Source of the DNA: Vibrio bivalvicida
GTDB lineage: Bacteria; Pseudomonadota; Gammaproteobacteria; Enterobacterales; Vibrionaceae
DNA length: 64,000 bases
Assembly (NCBI RefSeq): GCF_001399455.2
Contig: NZ_LLEI02000032.1
Location: 372,001 to 436,000, forward strand
Direction: 5' to 3'
The position numbers were made by a program, and so were the translations under genes. How positions within the stretch are numbered: position 1 is the first letter of the stretch; each line of letters begins with the position of its first letter. This document shows, piece after piece, positions 1 through 8,025 of the stretch. A model generated the notes under the pieces. The model was not told the DNA's origin, ran no database searches, and was given only the letters and a program-made list of their open reading frames with translations.

Positions 1-44
1 CCAGAAGGCTTATAATCAGATACTAAATCAAAAACTTTGCTCAT
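1..44 (-). CDS. uvrB: UvrB, excinuclease ABC subunit B (N-terminal fragment)
   Basis: The first 14 codons of a minus-strand gene that runs off the left edge. The translation, MSKVFDLVSDYKPSG (last residue incomplete), matches the conserved amino terminus of UvrB, the damage-verifying helicase of nucleotide excision repair. Supporting this, a perfect LexA operator lies just upstream (87-102), as expected for an SOS-controlled uvrB. Only the start is visible, so domains cannot be checked. Confidence 0.85.
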   Translation of the reverse strand, partial: MSKVFDLVSDYKPS

Positions 45-86
45 ACTTCATCTCTGTCTAGTCATAAAGAGGAAGCTCTATTGTGG

Positions 87-102
87 CTGTATATATATAC
101 AG
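87..102 (-). promoter_or_regulatory. LexA (SOS) box upstream of uvrB
   Basis: CTGTATATATATACAG is a perfect palindrome matching the LexA consensus CTGT-N8-ACAG with the favoured alternating AT core. It lies 43 bp upstream of the uvrB start codon, a position consistent with SOS repression of uvrB. Confidence 0.88.
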
Positions 103-241
103 ACTCAAGCTTTAACGAAAAAATTAATCTCTGTTTTATATAAAGTGGCATTTTACCGCTAGATCATCATCTTTAATCCTGATATTATCTTCCGCCCTGC
201 TAGAGATCTACCTTTAAAATAAGCTCAGTTTAACTCACAGC

Positions 242-459
242 TTATTCACATTTTCGCTAAAAAATAACTTTAATCCACAATATTCAGATTTCTTCCACTT
301 CCTTGAGTCAGCGAAAAATACCTATATAATTCGTTGTGCAACAACACATTACAGCCACAATCGTCAAACTCAGCCAAATTCCAATATCATCAAGTTTTAC
401 ATTTTTCTGACTTACTCAAATTTCACACACACAGTTATCCACAAAATTGGTGGATAACT
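242..459. promoter_or_regulatory. Group of DnaA-box-like 9-mers
   Basis: TTATTCACA at 242-250 and TTATCCACA at 435-443 both match the DnaA consensus TTATNCACA. TAATCCACA at 271-279 and the reverse-strand TTATCCACC at 449-457 differ by one base. The last two boxes form a perfect inverted repeat, AGTTATCCAC (433-442) and GTGGATAACT (450-459), separated by 7 bp. The whole 45-590 interval is AT-rich and otherwise has no gene. It may tune uvrB or titrate DnaA; the function is inferred. Confidence 0.5.
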
Positions 460-543
460 AAAGCTGTCCCTTATTCGGCAAGGGCTTCAGGAAAGTAAAG
501 AATTTTTTATGAGATTTTTTTGGTTAGAATAGCACTAATCATA

Positions 544-572
544 TTGACACTACCTAAGCTGATAGCTAATAT
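544..572 (+). promoter_or_regulatory. Sigma-70 promoter of tRNA-Asn
   Basis: A perfect -35 TTGACA (544-549), 17-bp spacer and TAATAT -10 (567-572) precede tRNA-Asn by 19 bp. The following GC-rich TCGCCTCGCTC is a discriminator of the type seen at stringently controlled stable-RNA promoters. Confidence 0.75.
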
Positions 573-591
573 TCGCCTCGCTCAAAGCAAT

Positions 592-667
592 TCCCCCTTA
601 GTTCAGTTGGTAGAACGGCGGACTGTTAATCCGTATGTCGCAGGTTCGAGTCCCGCAGGGGGAGCCA
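592..667 (+). tRNA. tRNA-Asn (anticodon GTT)
   Basis: A 76-nt cloverleaf with encoded CCA. Acceptor TCCCCCT pairs with AGGGGGA, the anticodon loop is CTGTTAA (GTT, Asn), the T-loop is TTCGAGT, and the discriminator is G. It is a single-gene unit with its own promoter upstream and a terminator at 674-710. It marks the boundary between uvrB and the accessory cluster. tRNA genes often serve as island insertion sites, but no integrase or repeated 3' end was seen here. Confidence 0.97.
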
Positions 668-673
668 AATTCA

Positions 674-710
674 GAAAAAGCTCAATCGAAAGGTTGAGCT
701 TTTTCGTTTT
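674..710 (+). terminator. Rho-independent terminator of tRNA-Asn
   Basis: GAAAAAGCTCAA (674-685) pairs with TTGAGCTTTTTC (694-705), followed by a short T-rich tail, directly after the tRNA CCA end. Confidence 0.85.
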
Positions 711-793
711 AGCTGCGACTTGCTTGTTTCAAGCTAATGTCTCAGAGCTAGCTCCCGCGTTGAGTGCCAACCGAGAGAGCTAGGTTTAGAAAG

Positions 794-822
794 AGCCGTG
801 TCGTAAGACACGGCTTTTTCGT
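794..822 (+). terminator. Second terminator-like hairpin after tRNA-Asn
   Basis: AGCCGTGTC (794-802), GTAA loop and GACACGGCT (807-815) are followed by TTTTC. No gene is recognisable between this hairpin and the tRNA terminator. It may back up the first terminator or end an unrecognised short transcript from 711-793. The 823-1058 stretch shows nothing else I can name. Confidence 0.65.
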
Positions 823-1058
823 ATCTAAACACTACACAACTTCTGCGTACCGAACTCGACCTTATGGCTTAAGCTAGTGCTGGGATAACGTTAAAAAGAG
901 GATTTAGTTTGCGAGTGTGAGTACAGCCTCTTAGAGTCGCAATTAAACGTATATTTTCACACATTTTCGTGAGTTAATGATAACCTTGCGCATTATATCC
1001 GCGATATCGTTCTACCATTTAAATCCATTGCTAGCCAATAACCAATCTAAGTCTTGTT

Positions 1059-1973
1059 ATGAAAAAAGTTCTAGTCATTTCTTACTCTCAAAGTGGGCAG
1101 CTTTCTCAGTTTGTAAAATCCGCCACAGAACCACTTAATCAAAGTGATGAAATACAAGTTGATTATCACATCTTGGAGCCTGTCAAACCTTATCCATATC
1201 CATGGACGTTTTATTCATTTTTTGATGCTTTCCCGGAAGCAATCTATATGAATGGTTGTGAACTAAAGCCAGCTCCGCATTTATCCGATGACTATGACTT
1301 AATTATTATCGGTTATACTGTTTGGTTTTTAGCCCCCGCAACACCTATTACTGGCTTCCTAAGAACAGACCAAGCGAAGCAATTACTAAAAGATAAACCT
1401 GTTGTGACGCTGATTGCCTGTCGCGATATGTGGGTTATGGCTCAAGAAAAAATGAAATCCTTAATCAAGGATTGTGGTGGTCATTTAATTGATAACGCGG
1501 TTTTGACTGATCAAAGTGGCACTATTTATTCGTTTGTCACCACCCCGCGCTGGATGCTAACAGGCAAAAAAGACCCGTTCTGGGTATTTCCAGCAGCAGG
1601 TGTTTCTAAGCAAGATATTACAGAAAGCGCTCGATTCGGAACGCGTCTAGTATCGGCTTTGTCTCAAAACTTAGAAAAAGAAGCAAGACCCTTACTAACA
1701 AACTTGAATGCCGTCAAAGTCAACGGCAAATTAATCGGCTCTGAAAAAATAGCCACCCGCTCCTTTATGATATGGGGAAAGTTAATTCAGCGTTCAGGTC
1801 AACCCGGTGCCTTTTCCCGTAAAGTTGTAATTACTATTTACGTACTGTTCCTAATTACGATGATTTTCACTCTGGTTCCTATTAATTTACTGGCTAAAAA
1901 GCTTATCTCTCCTCTGATGAAAAAATCGATTGAGAAAAGCACTGAATACTATGAAAAACCGTCTGGGCGATAA
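1059..1973 (+). CDS. darA: DarA-like dialkylresorcinol-forming enzyme (flavodoxin fold)
   Basis: 304 residues. The N-terminus has a flavodoxin/NAD(P)H-oxidoreductase-like strand and phosphate loop (SYSQSGQ, residues 8-14), then the PYPYPW...FFDAFPE segment (about 44-60) that I associate with DarA, annotated as dialkylresorcinol condensing enzyme or aromatase. In known systems DarA acts with the KAS III-like DarB to turn two beta-ketoacyl chains into a dialkylresorcinol. A hydrophobic segment at about 256-278 suggests a membrane anchor near the C-terminus. First gene of a tightly packed operon; the next gene starts 1 bp after its stop. Family assignment is from remembered motifs; the product is unproven. 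Confidence 0.7.
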   Translation: MKKVLVISYSQSGQLSQFVKSATEPLNQSDEIQVDYHILEPVKPYPYPWTFYSFFDAFPEAIYMNGCELKPAPHLSDDYDLIIIGYTVWFLAPATPITGFLRTDQAKQLLKDKPVVTLIACRDMWVMAQEKMKSLIKDCGGHLIDNAVLTDQSGTIYSFVTTPRWMLTGKKDPFWVFPAAGVSKQDITESARFGTRLVSALSQNLEKEARPLLTNLNAVKVNGKLIGSEKIATRSFMIWGKLIQRSGQPGAFSRKVVITIYVLFLITMIFTLVPINLLAKKLISPLMKKSIEKSTEYYEKPSGR

Positions 1974-1974
1974 C

Positions 1975-3123
1975 ATGAACAAAAGAGTATATATAAACGA
2001 TGTCCAAGCTTTTTTGCCAAATGAAGCGGTAGATAATAAGCAAATAGAAAACGTGTTAGGGCAAGTTGGCGAACGCCCTTCGAGAGCCAAAAATCTTATA
2101 CTACGCTCGAATCAGATCAAGCAGCGTTACTATGCGATTGATCCTGAAACTGGCAGTACAACACATAACAACACCCAACTTACCGCTGAAGCGATACGAA
2201 AACTCAACTCAAACGGCTTTGATATCAACCAAATCGAGCTATTAGCTTGTGGCACGACTATCGCGGATCAACTACTACCAAACCATGCGTTAATGGTACA
2301 TGGCGAATTAGCTATCCCAAGTTGTGAAGTCGTCGCGATGGCGGGAATCTGTTTAGCAGGCACAATGTCATTAAAATACGGTTATATGTCTGTCTTAAGT
2401 GGCCAGAGCCAAAACGCCGTTGTCACAGGTTCAGAGAACGCTTCAGCGATGATGCGTGCAAACCAATTTGAAGCAGAAGTATCAGGTAAGTTAGAAGAGT
2501 TGGAACGCCAGCCAGAAATAGCTTTTGAAAAAGACTTTTTACGTTGGATGCTGAGCGATGGCGCAGGTGCTGCGTTGCTAAGTGCTGAGAAAAATAAAAC
2601 GGGTATTTCGCTAGAAATCGAGTGGATTGAACAAAAGTCTTATGCCAACGAGCTGGACGCCTGTATGTATGCCGGAGCAGAAAAACAGCCAGATGGACAG
2701 CTAAAAGGCTGGAGAGAGTACCCCACTCAGGCATGGTTAGAACAATCGATTTTCTCCGTTAAACAAGACGTAAAACAGTTAAACGATAACATTGTCGAAT
2801 ACACAGTTACACGCCCACTAAAAGAGCTGATTGAATGTGGCAAAGTGGACCCGAATGAGGTCACTTATTTCCTACCGCACTACTCTTCTGGTTATTTCCG
2901 CGATCGTTTGTATCAAGGCATGCTGGAAGCTGAATGTGATATCCCCCAAAAACGTTGGTTTACCAACTTGTCGTCTAAGGGGAATACAGGTTCTGCGTCC
3001 ATCTATATTATTTTGGAAGAATTGTTTCATTCTGAACAATTGAAAGTTGGCGACACCTTGTTGTGTTACGTCCCCGAAAGTGGGCGATTCTCTACTGCAT
3101 TTATGCAGCTTAAGGTGGTGTAA
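1975..3123 (+). CDS. darB: DarB-like beta-ketoacyl-ACP synthase III
   Basis: 382 residues from ATG 1975, which immediately follows the preceding stop; an upstream in-frame start at 1930 would overlap the previous gene and add no family sequence. A KAS III thiolase fold is supported by a Cys126-His302-Asn337 triad in contexts MAGICLAG, LPHYSSG and KGNTGSAS. Unlike housekeeping FabH it is longer and pairs with a DarA-like gene, fitting a DarB role in condensing two beta-ketoacyl units into a cyclohexanedione precursor. Its stop overlaps the next start (TAATG). Confidence 0.72.
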   Translation: MNKRVYINDVQAFLPNEAVDNKQIENVLGQVGERPSRAKNLILRSNQIKQRYYAIDPETGSTTHNNTQLTAEAIRKLNSNGFDINQIELLACGTTIADQLLPNHALMVHGELAIPSCEVVAMAGICLAGTMSLKYGYMSVLSGQSQNAVVTGSENASAMMRANQFEAEVSGKLEELERQPEIAFEKDFLRWMLSDGAGAALLSAEKNKTGISLEIEWIEQKSYANELDACMYAGAEKQPDGQLKGWREYPTQAWLEQSIFSVKQDVKQLNDNIVEYTVTRPLKELIECGKVDPNEVTYFLPHYSSGYFRDRLYQGMLEAECDIPQKRWFTNLSSKGNTGSASIYIILEELFHSEQLKVGDTLLCYVPESGRFSTAFMQLKVV

Positions 3124-3551
3124 TGGAAGTTAAAAAAGTACCCCAAGATCAGTCTTCTACTTACGCCAATAACAGCAAAGCGGTATATGCAACCAGTGAA
3201 TCTGGTGAGTATTCAGTGGTAACCTCTTCTGGTTGGGAAGCTGAAGAGCTTGTTACTAAACAAGCGCTGAATGAATTTGAACGCCAAGCTTGTGCGGCTT
3301 ATGAACTGGTCAAAAAAGGTCAGAAATCTCCGCTTTATTATCATATGTATGCACAACGAATGGACCTCATGGTACTCGCTCAATCAGTAGGCTGGTTTCA
3401 ATGGCGGGTCAAACGCCATATGAACCCAGGTGTTTTTGCCAAACTTTCTGCAAACAAACTCAACCAGTATAGCGAGGCGCTAGGTATTAGTGTTGAGCAA
3501 CTTGTTACCCTACCGAAGCTTAATCTAGAGGAGGTCAAGCATGAGCAATAA
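3123..3551 (+). CDS. Uncharacterised cluster protein with HTH-like C-terminal segment
   Basis: 142 residues, no family recognised with confidence. The first 35 residues are polar and low in hydrophobicity. Residues 40-80 look helical, and 82-130 (LMVLAQSVGWFQWRVKRHM...ALGISVEQL) resemble an XRE-type helix-turn-helix followed by an IS-x-EQL ending. It could be a regulator or a partner protein of the biosynthetic complex. Start overlaps darB stop (TAATG) and its end overlaps the next gene by 11 bp, so it is co-translated with the pathway rather than standing alone. Confidence 0.6.
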   Translation: MEVKKVPQDQSSTYANNSKAVYATSESGEYSVVTSSGWEAEELVTKQALNEFERQACAAYELVKKGQKSPLYYHMYAQRMDLMVLAQSVGWFQWRVKRHMNPGVFAKLSANKLNQYSEALGISVEQLVTLPKLNLEEVKHEQ

Positions 3552-4539
3552 TGGCTTCTCTCACCAACACCATGCGCACTGCGAAAGTGGCGTTATGTCA
3601 TCAATGTTAACCCACCAAGGCTTGCCTTTGTCGGAGCCAATGGTATTCGGCTTATCGGGTGCGCTTACTTTCGCCTATCTTCCTTTTGTCAAACTCAGTG
3701 GAATGCCACTCATCGCCTATCGCTCCATGCCTAAATCGATTATAAAAGGCGTGCAGAAAGCATTGGGGGTGAAAATGAAAGTAGAAACATTTTCCAAACC
3801 AGAACATGGCACAAAAAGACTCGACTCTTTGTTAACACAAGGTAAAGTCGTCGGCGCACAAACCTCGGTGTTTTGGCTTCCGTATTTCCCTGAGGAAATG
3901 CGTTTCCATTTTAATGCTCACAATCTCATTGTGGTTGGTAAACAAAACAAAACCTATACCATCAGTGATCCAGTGTTCGAGCATCTTGTTTCATCCGATG
4001 AAAGTGCTCTGCAAAAAGCACGTTTTGTTAAGGGAGTCATGGCGCCGAAAGGAGCATTGTACTATCCGACCCACGTACCAGCATCGATCGATTACCCTAA
4101 AGTCATCGAAAAAAGCATCAAGAAAACCGCCAAATCTATGCTAAAAACCCCAGTTCCGATTGCGGGGCTTAAAGGTATGCACTTTCTAGCCAAGCATATC
4201 CGCAGGCTAGAAAGCAAAGACGTACATTATGCCAAATTATTTTTAGGGCATATCATCCGCATGCAAGAAGAAATCGGCACTGGCGGAGCAGGGTTTAGAT
4301 ACATTTACGCATCTTTTTTGCAAGAATCTGCCGCGCTAATTGCTAACGACAAACTAGCCAAAGCGTCGACTGAAATGACTAAAATTGGTGATGAGTGGCG
4401 TGAGTTCGCCCTACTGATTGCCAAGTCGATCCGTCCTAGAAACAAACAAGCGATCGATTTCTCTGCTATTGCCAACAAACTTGAGTCTATTGCAGACCAA
4501 GAAAAACAACTTTATCAATCACTTCTGAGAGCCTTTTAA
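3541..4539 (+). CDS. BtrH N-terminal-domain protein (putative ACP-dependent acyltransferase)
   Basis: 332 residues. The N-terminal half matches the BtrH-type papain-like fold: HHAHCESG around Cys14, then PMVFGLSGALTF, and a possible triad of Cys14, His127 and Asp143 (ISDPVF). BtrH in butirosin biosynthesis moves an acyl group from an acyl carrier protein to an acceptor, so with an ACP gene downstream this protein may offload the lipid chain. The C-terminal half resembles the associated DUF4872 region. AGGAGG (Shine-Dalgarno) sits inside the previous gene. The acceptor is unknown. Confidence 0.68.
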   Translation: MSNNGFSHQHHAHCESGVMSSMLTHQGLPLSEPMVFGLSGALTFAYLPFVKLSGMPLIAYRSMPKSIIKGVQKALGVKMKVETFSKPEHGTKRLDSLLTQGKVVGAQTSVFWLPYFPEEMRFHFNAHNLIVVGKQNKTYTISDPVFEHLVSSDESALQKARFVKGVMAPKGALYYPTHVPASIDYPKVIEKSIKKTAKSMLKTPVPIAGLKGMHFLAKHIRRLESKDVHYAKLFLGHIIRMQEEIGTGGAGFRYIYASFLQESAALIANDKLAKASTEMTKIGDEWREFALLIAKSIRPRNKQAIDFSAIANKLESIADQEKQLYQSLLRAF

Positions 4540-5459
4540 TGATCCAAATAAAGGCCTTATCCAAATCATACAATGACGTCAAAGCGTTAGATAATTTATC
4601 TCTTACGGTCCCTTCTAACTCAATTTTCGGTTTACTTGGACCAAATGGCGCAGGTAAAACCACGCTTATGTCTATATTGAATGGCTTGTTAAGTTATGAT
4701 TCTGGCAACATCACCTTCTTCGACCAGCCTTTATCAAACAACCTTAAAGCCATCCGTCAGCGTTGTTCGTTAATTCCTCAAAGTCTCGCTTTTTACGAAC
4801 ACTTAACGGTGAAAGAAAACTTGAATTTTTTCGCCGGTATTCAGGGTATTAAAGGTAAGAGTTTTAGTCGCAATTTTGCCTATGCCGTTGAAACAAATCG
4901 ATTGTCGTCTATGTTAGAGCGCAAAGCATCGACGCTGTCTGGAGGGCAAAAACGTCGGTTAAATATTGCTATTGGGTTGCTAAATAACCCTGATGTGCTG
5001 TTTTTTGACGAGCCCACCGTCGGTATTGATCCTGAATCTCGCAACGACATTCTCGACAGTATTAAAGAGTACGCCAACGACAATAAAACCATCATCTATA
5101 CCTCTCACTATATGCCTGAGATCGAAAAAATCTGCGATGAAGTTGCGATTATTAACGCCGGAAAAATCGTCAAGCAAGGCACCATAGACGAGATGGTCAA
5201 CAATCATGAGTCGCAACAAGTGGTCGTGGAACTCTACCCCCAAACTCAGCCCATTAAGGGCCTGTTTGATCTGCACGACATGGTGCACATTATTGACAAT
5301 GAAACGCTACTGATTAACACCACAGAAGCCTCGGTTGTCGCCTCCGTTCTTAGCAAGCTAGAACAAGAACAACTGAAAGCTAAGCATATCCGTTACGGAA
5401 CCACTACCTTAGAGTCAATGTTTATTCAGCTAACTTCTAAGGAGCGATGTGATGTTTAA
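4539..5459 (+). CDS. ABC transporter ATP-binding protein
   Basis: 306 residues with Walker A GPNGAGKT (34-41), signature LSGGQKRR, Walker B VLFFDEPTVGID and an H-loop TSH. It is the ATPase of an ABC-2 type exporter; the permease follows with an 8-bp overlap. Domain order and the C-terminal accessory region of about 80 residues resemble drug/lipid exporters of the NatA/DrrA kind. Placement in the middle of the biosynthetic operon suggests export of the pathway product or a lipid intermediate. Start overlaps the previous stop (TAATG). Confidence 0.85.
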   Translation: MIQIKALSKSYNDVKALDNLSLTVPSNSIFGLLGPNGAGKTTLMSILNGLLSYDSGNITFFDQPLSNNLKAIRQRCSLIPQSLAFYEHLTVKENLNFFAGIQGIKGKSFSRNFAYAVETNRLSSMLERKASTLSGGQKRRLNIAIGLLNNPDVLFFDEPTVGIDPESRNDILDSIKEYANDNKTIIYTSHYMPEIEKICDEVAIINAGKIVKQGTIDEMVNNHESQQVVVELYPQTQPIKGLFDLHDMVHIIDNETLLINTTEASVVASVLSKLEQEQLKAKHIRYGTTTLESMFIQLTSKERCDV

Positions 5460-6612
5460 AGCAATGCTGACTAAAGAGTTTTTACTGATCAGTCGAGACA
5501 AGCACGCATTAGCCGCTCTGTTTATAATGCCTTGCGTGTTTATTTTAATCATGTCCATCGCCTTGAAGGATGTGATGAATGAAGACAAATCTCTGATGAA
5601 TTTTATCGCGGTTGATCGCGATCAGAGCCAAGCAAGTCAAACTTTGCTGACCCAACTTGCAGAAACTCCCTCTTTTTCGCAACACGAATACAACCAAGAT
5701 AGCTACCACTCGCCGGAAGAGGAAGGGGTTCAATTTATCCTTGATATACCAGTCGGGTTTGAAAGCGCTCAAGCCCCCATCAATTTGACGGTTGCCGCCG
5801 ATACATCCCCATCTATGTTAAGCCTTTTCAAAAACCAGTTGTCACTTATCTGGATGACTACTCAGCTCGAATCTCTCCATGCAGCGAAGCAAGCTCAGTC
5901 AAATTTAGCAGGCAATGGTAAGGTCAAACCTTTCGAAGATGCTCTTGTTGATGTGAAGTATGCTAAGTTTGCCGACAATGAAAAACCGACATCAACTCAG
6001 CAAAGTGTTCCTTCATGGATAGTGTTTGGCTTATTTTTCGTCGTCATTCCGATGTCGACCATCTTTATTAACGAGAAAAAGCAAAACACGCTAAGACGCC
6101 TTATGACGATGAACGTCAGCATCCCCAACTTATTTGCTGGAAAAATCATCCCGTATATGTTGATCAATCAAGTTCAAGTCTGGTTAATGATTGCGGTTGG
6201 TGTCTATATAGTGCCGTATTTTGGCGCTGCACCACTTACTATTTCTGGTTCGATTTTGGGCCTACTCATCGTCTCCCTAGCATTGAGTATCTCTGCTATA
6301 GGTCTGTCTATTTTAATTGCCAGCGCCGTAGATAGTGTTGAGCAAGCAACTACCATAGGTGGGATTATTAATATTCTCTTAGGGGCGATCGGTGGGGTAA
6401 TGGTTCCAAAGGTTGTGATGCCAGAATCTATGCAGACTCTGAGTAATATCTCTCCTATGTCCTGGGGGCTTGAAGGGTTCCTAGATATTTTCTTGCGTGG
6501 TGGCAGTGTGCACGACATCGTTCCAGAAGCAGCAGCCTTAGCCCTCTTTGGTGTTGTGTCACTTAGTCTAGCAGCCGTTGTATTCACATTTAAAAAAAGG
6601 AAAGAAGCATGA
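5452..6612 (+). CDS. ABC-2 type transporter permease
   Basis: 386 residues from ATG 5452, chosen because AAGGAG lies 7 bp upstream; an in-frame GTG at 5449 is the alternative. One N-terminal membrane helix, a large extracytoplasmic loop (about residues 45-190) and a cluster of five or so helices in the C-terminal half give the usual ABC-2 exporter topology. Partner of the preceding ATPase. The next gene (ACP) overlaps its stop by ATGA. Confidence 0.82.
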   Translation: MFKAMLTKEFLLISRDKHALAALFIMPCVFILIMSIALKDVMNEDKSLMNFIAVDRDQSQASQTLLTQLAETPSFSQHEYNQDSYHSPEEEGVQFILDIPVGFESAQAPINLTVAADTSPSMLSLFKNQLSLIWMTTQLESLHAAKQAQSNLAGNGKVKPFEDALVDVKYAKFADNEKPTSTQQSVPSWIVFGLFFVVIPMSTIFINEKKQNTLRRLMTMNVSIPNLFAGKIIPYMLINQVQVWLMIAVGVYIVPYFGAAPLTISGSILGLLIVSLALSISAIGLSILIASAVDSVEQATTIGGIINILLGAIGGVMVPKVVMPESMQTLSNISPMSWGLEGFLDIFLRGGSVHDIVPEAAALALFGVVSLSLAAVVFTFKKRKEA

Positions 6613-6878
6613 AAGGCTCTTTAGACAACGAATTTAAACTAAAACTAAAAACATTGATTCTTGAAGAGTGCGATCGTGACGAAATTGATCCATCTGAGCT
6701 ATCTGACGATGTCATGCTCTTTTCTCCTGAAAGTGAGCTTGAATTTGACTCTGTAGATGGTTTGCAGATTTCGATGCTTCTTCAACGCCACTTTAACTTA
6801 CGCTTAGTCGACCCAAAAGAGTTCCGCCGGGTTGTCACAACCATCAACCATCTCGCCGATCACCTTCAACCTGAGTAA
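6609..6878 (+). CDS. Acyl carrier protein
   Basis: 89 residues, acidic and helical. The phosphopantetheine attachment site appears as DSVD with Ser48, in the context LEFDSVDGLQ, instead of the DSLD or DSLE of housekeeping AcpP. It would carry the growing chain for the two ketosynthase genes that follow and supply the DarB-like and BtrH-like enzymes. A phosphopantetheinyl transferase is not in the cluster and must come from elsewhere. Confidence 0.83.
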   Translation: MKGSLDNEFKLKLKTLILEECDRDEIDPSELSDDVMLFSPESELEFDSVDGLQISMLLQRHFNLRLVDPKEFRRVVTTINHLADHLQPE

Positions 6879-6882
6879 CGTC

Positions 6883-8025
6883 ATGATAACTTTACTAGCT
6901 GGTGAGGTTCTCGGTGCGTTGGGCAATAATCAGCAGCAAATTCAAGCCTTACGTAAAGGAGAGTTTTTTGCTCAAAACAAAACAATCGCTGTTTTTGAAG
7001 AGCAAAGGACGATTCCTTACTATGCAATACGCAACGAAGGCAGTTTCGATGCCCTATTCGACCCTGTTCCGCACTTGACTGGATTAATCGACTCCGTTTT
7101 TGAGCAGTGTTCTATCGATGTTGAGCAGCGTGCTCGATGTGGGTTATTTGTTGGTTGCGCTTCGAATGATCTTTCCCTCTCTGCCCCTCTTGGTGAAAGT
7201 ATTAAGCAGCGACAGACCCTATTAATAGAAAACCAAAGGGTAGGAAATGGCCGATACGCTGCACGCTTAAGCCACCACTTTGGTCTAAGTGATTTTAGCC
7301 TCACTTACAATACCGCCTGCACTTCGAGTTCAAACGCTCTTTTAGATGCCGCGACCATGCTTGAGAGCCAAGTGGTCGATTATGCGCTCGTGGTCGGGAT
7401 TGAAACGTTTGCCGAGCACTCGATTGAAGGTTTTGTCTCTATGCAGCTTTTGGCACCTGAGAGTAGCAAACCATTTGATGCCAACCGAAATGGCCTATTA
7501 CTAGGTGAATCTCTGAGTGTGGTATTAATGAGCCGAAGTGATGTAAAATCCTCCCCTTGGCATTTTCTTGGGGGAGATAGCCGCTGTGAAACTCATAGCG
7601 TCACAGGTGTTAACCCTGATGGTTCTGGTATTGCTAAGGTAATCAGTCAGGCGCTCGATAATGCCAAGGTGACTTGCCAACATATTTCCGCTATTAAAGC
7701 GCACGGTACAGCAAGTTATCTCAGTGATTTAGCTGAAATTAATGGCATGAAATCAATCTTTGAAACACCGCCTCCATTTTTCTCTCTCAAACCTTACATC
7801 GGCCATACGCTAGGTAGCTGCGGAACAAGCGAATTAGTGTTAATGATGAATGCAATAGACCATGGTTTTATTCCACCAACACCCAACTTTTCAACGCTTG
7901 ACCCTGAAATGATTTGGGCGCCGACTCAAGTGCCTGTTCCTTGTGAACATGGCACCTTTTTAGTAAATTGTTTTGGCTTTGGCGGCAACAATAACGCCTT
8001 TGTGATCGAAAAGAAGGCGCTATAA
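6883..8025 (+). CDS. Beta-ketoacyl-ACP synthase (FabB/FabF-like ketosynthase)
   Basis: 380 residues from ATG 6883, 4 bp after the ACP stop; an in-frame TTG at 6832 lies inside the ACP gene and is unlikely. The Cys-His-His catalytic set is intact: Cys146 in NTACTSSS, His274 in KAHGTAS and His308 in PYIGHTLGSCG; the C-terminal NCFGFGGNNNAF glycine loop is present. It should elongate ACP-bound chains by decarboxylative condensation. It overlaps the next gene by TAATG, and that gene encodes a Cys-less homologue, so the two may form a heterodimer as in KS-CLF pairs. Confidence 0.85.
   Translation: MITLLAGEVLGALGNNQQQIQALRKGEFFAQNKTIAVFEEQRTIPYYAIRNEGSFDALFDPVPHLTGLIDSVFEQCSIDVEQRARCGLFVGCASNDLSLSAPLGESIKQRQTLLIENQRVGNGRYAARLSHHFGLSDFSLTYNTACTSSSNALLDAATMLESQVVDYALVVGIETFAEHSIEGFVSMQLLAPESSKPFDANRNGLLLGESLSVVLMSRSDVKSSPWHFLGGDSRCETHSVTGVNPDGSGIAKVISQALDNAKVTCQHISAIKAHGTASYLSDLAEINGMKSIFETPPPFFSLKPYIGHTLGSCGTSELVLMMNAIDHGFIPPTPNFSTLDPEMIWAPTQVPVPCEHGTFLVNCFGFGGNNNAFVIEKKAL

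Noticed and set aside
230..460. Chromosomal replication origin
   Set aside because: DnaA boxes exist, but the neighbours (uvrB, tRNA-Asn) are not the dnaA/mnmG surroundings of Vibrio oriC, and no 13-mer unwinding element is evident.
520..783. 87-codon ORF covering tRNA-Asn
   Set aside because: It runs straight through the tRNA gene and its terminator; the protein matches nothing recognisable.
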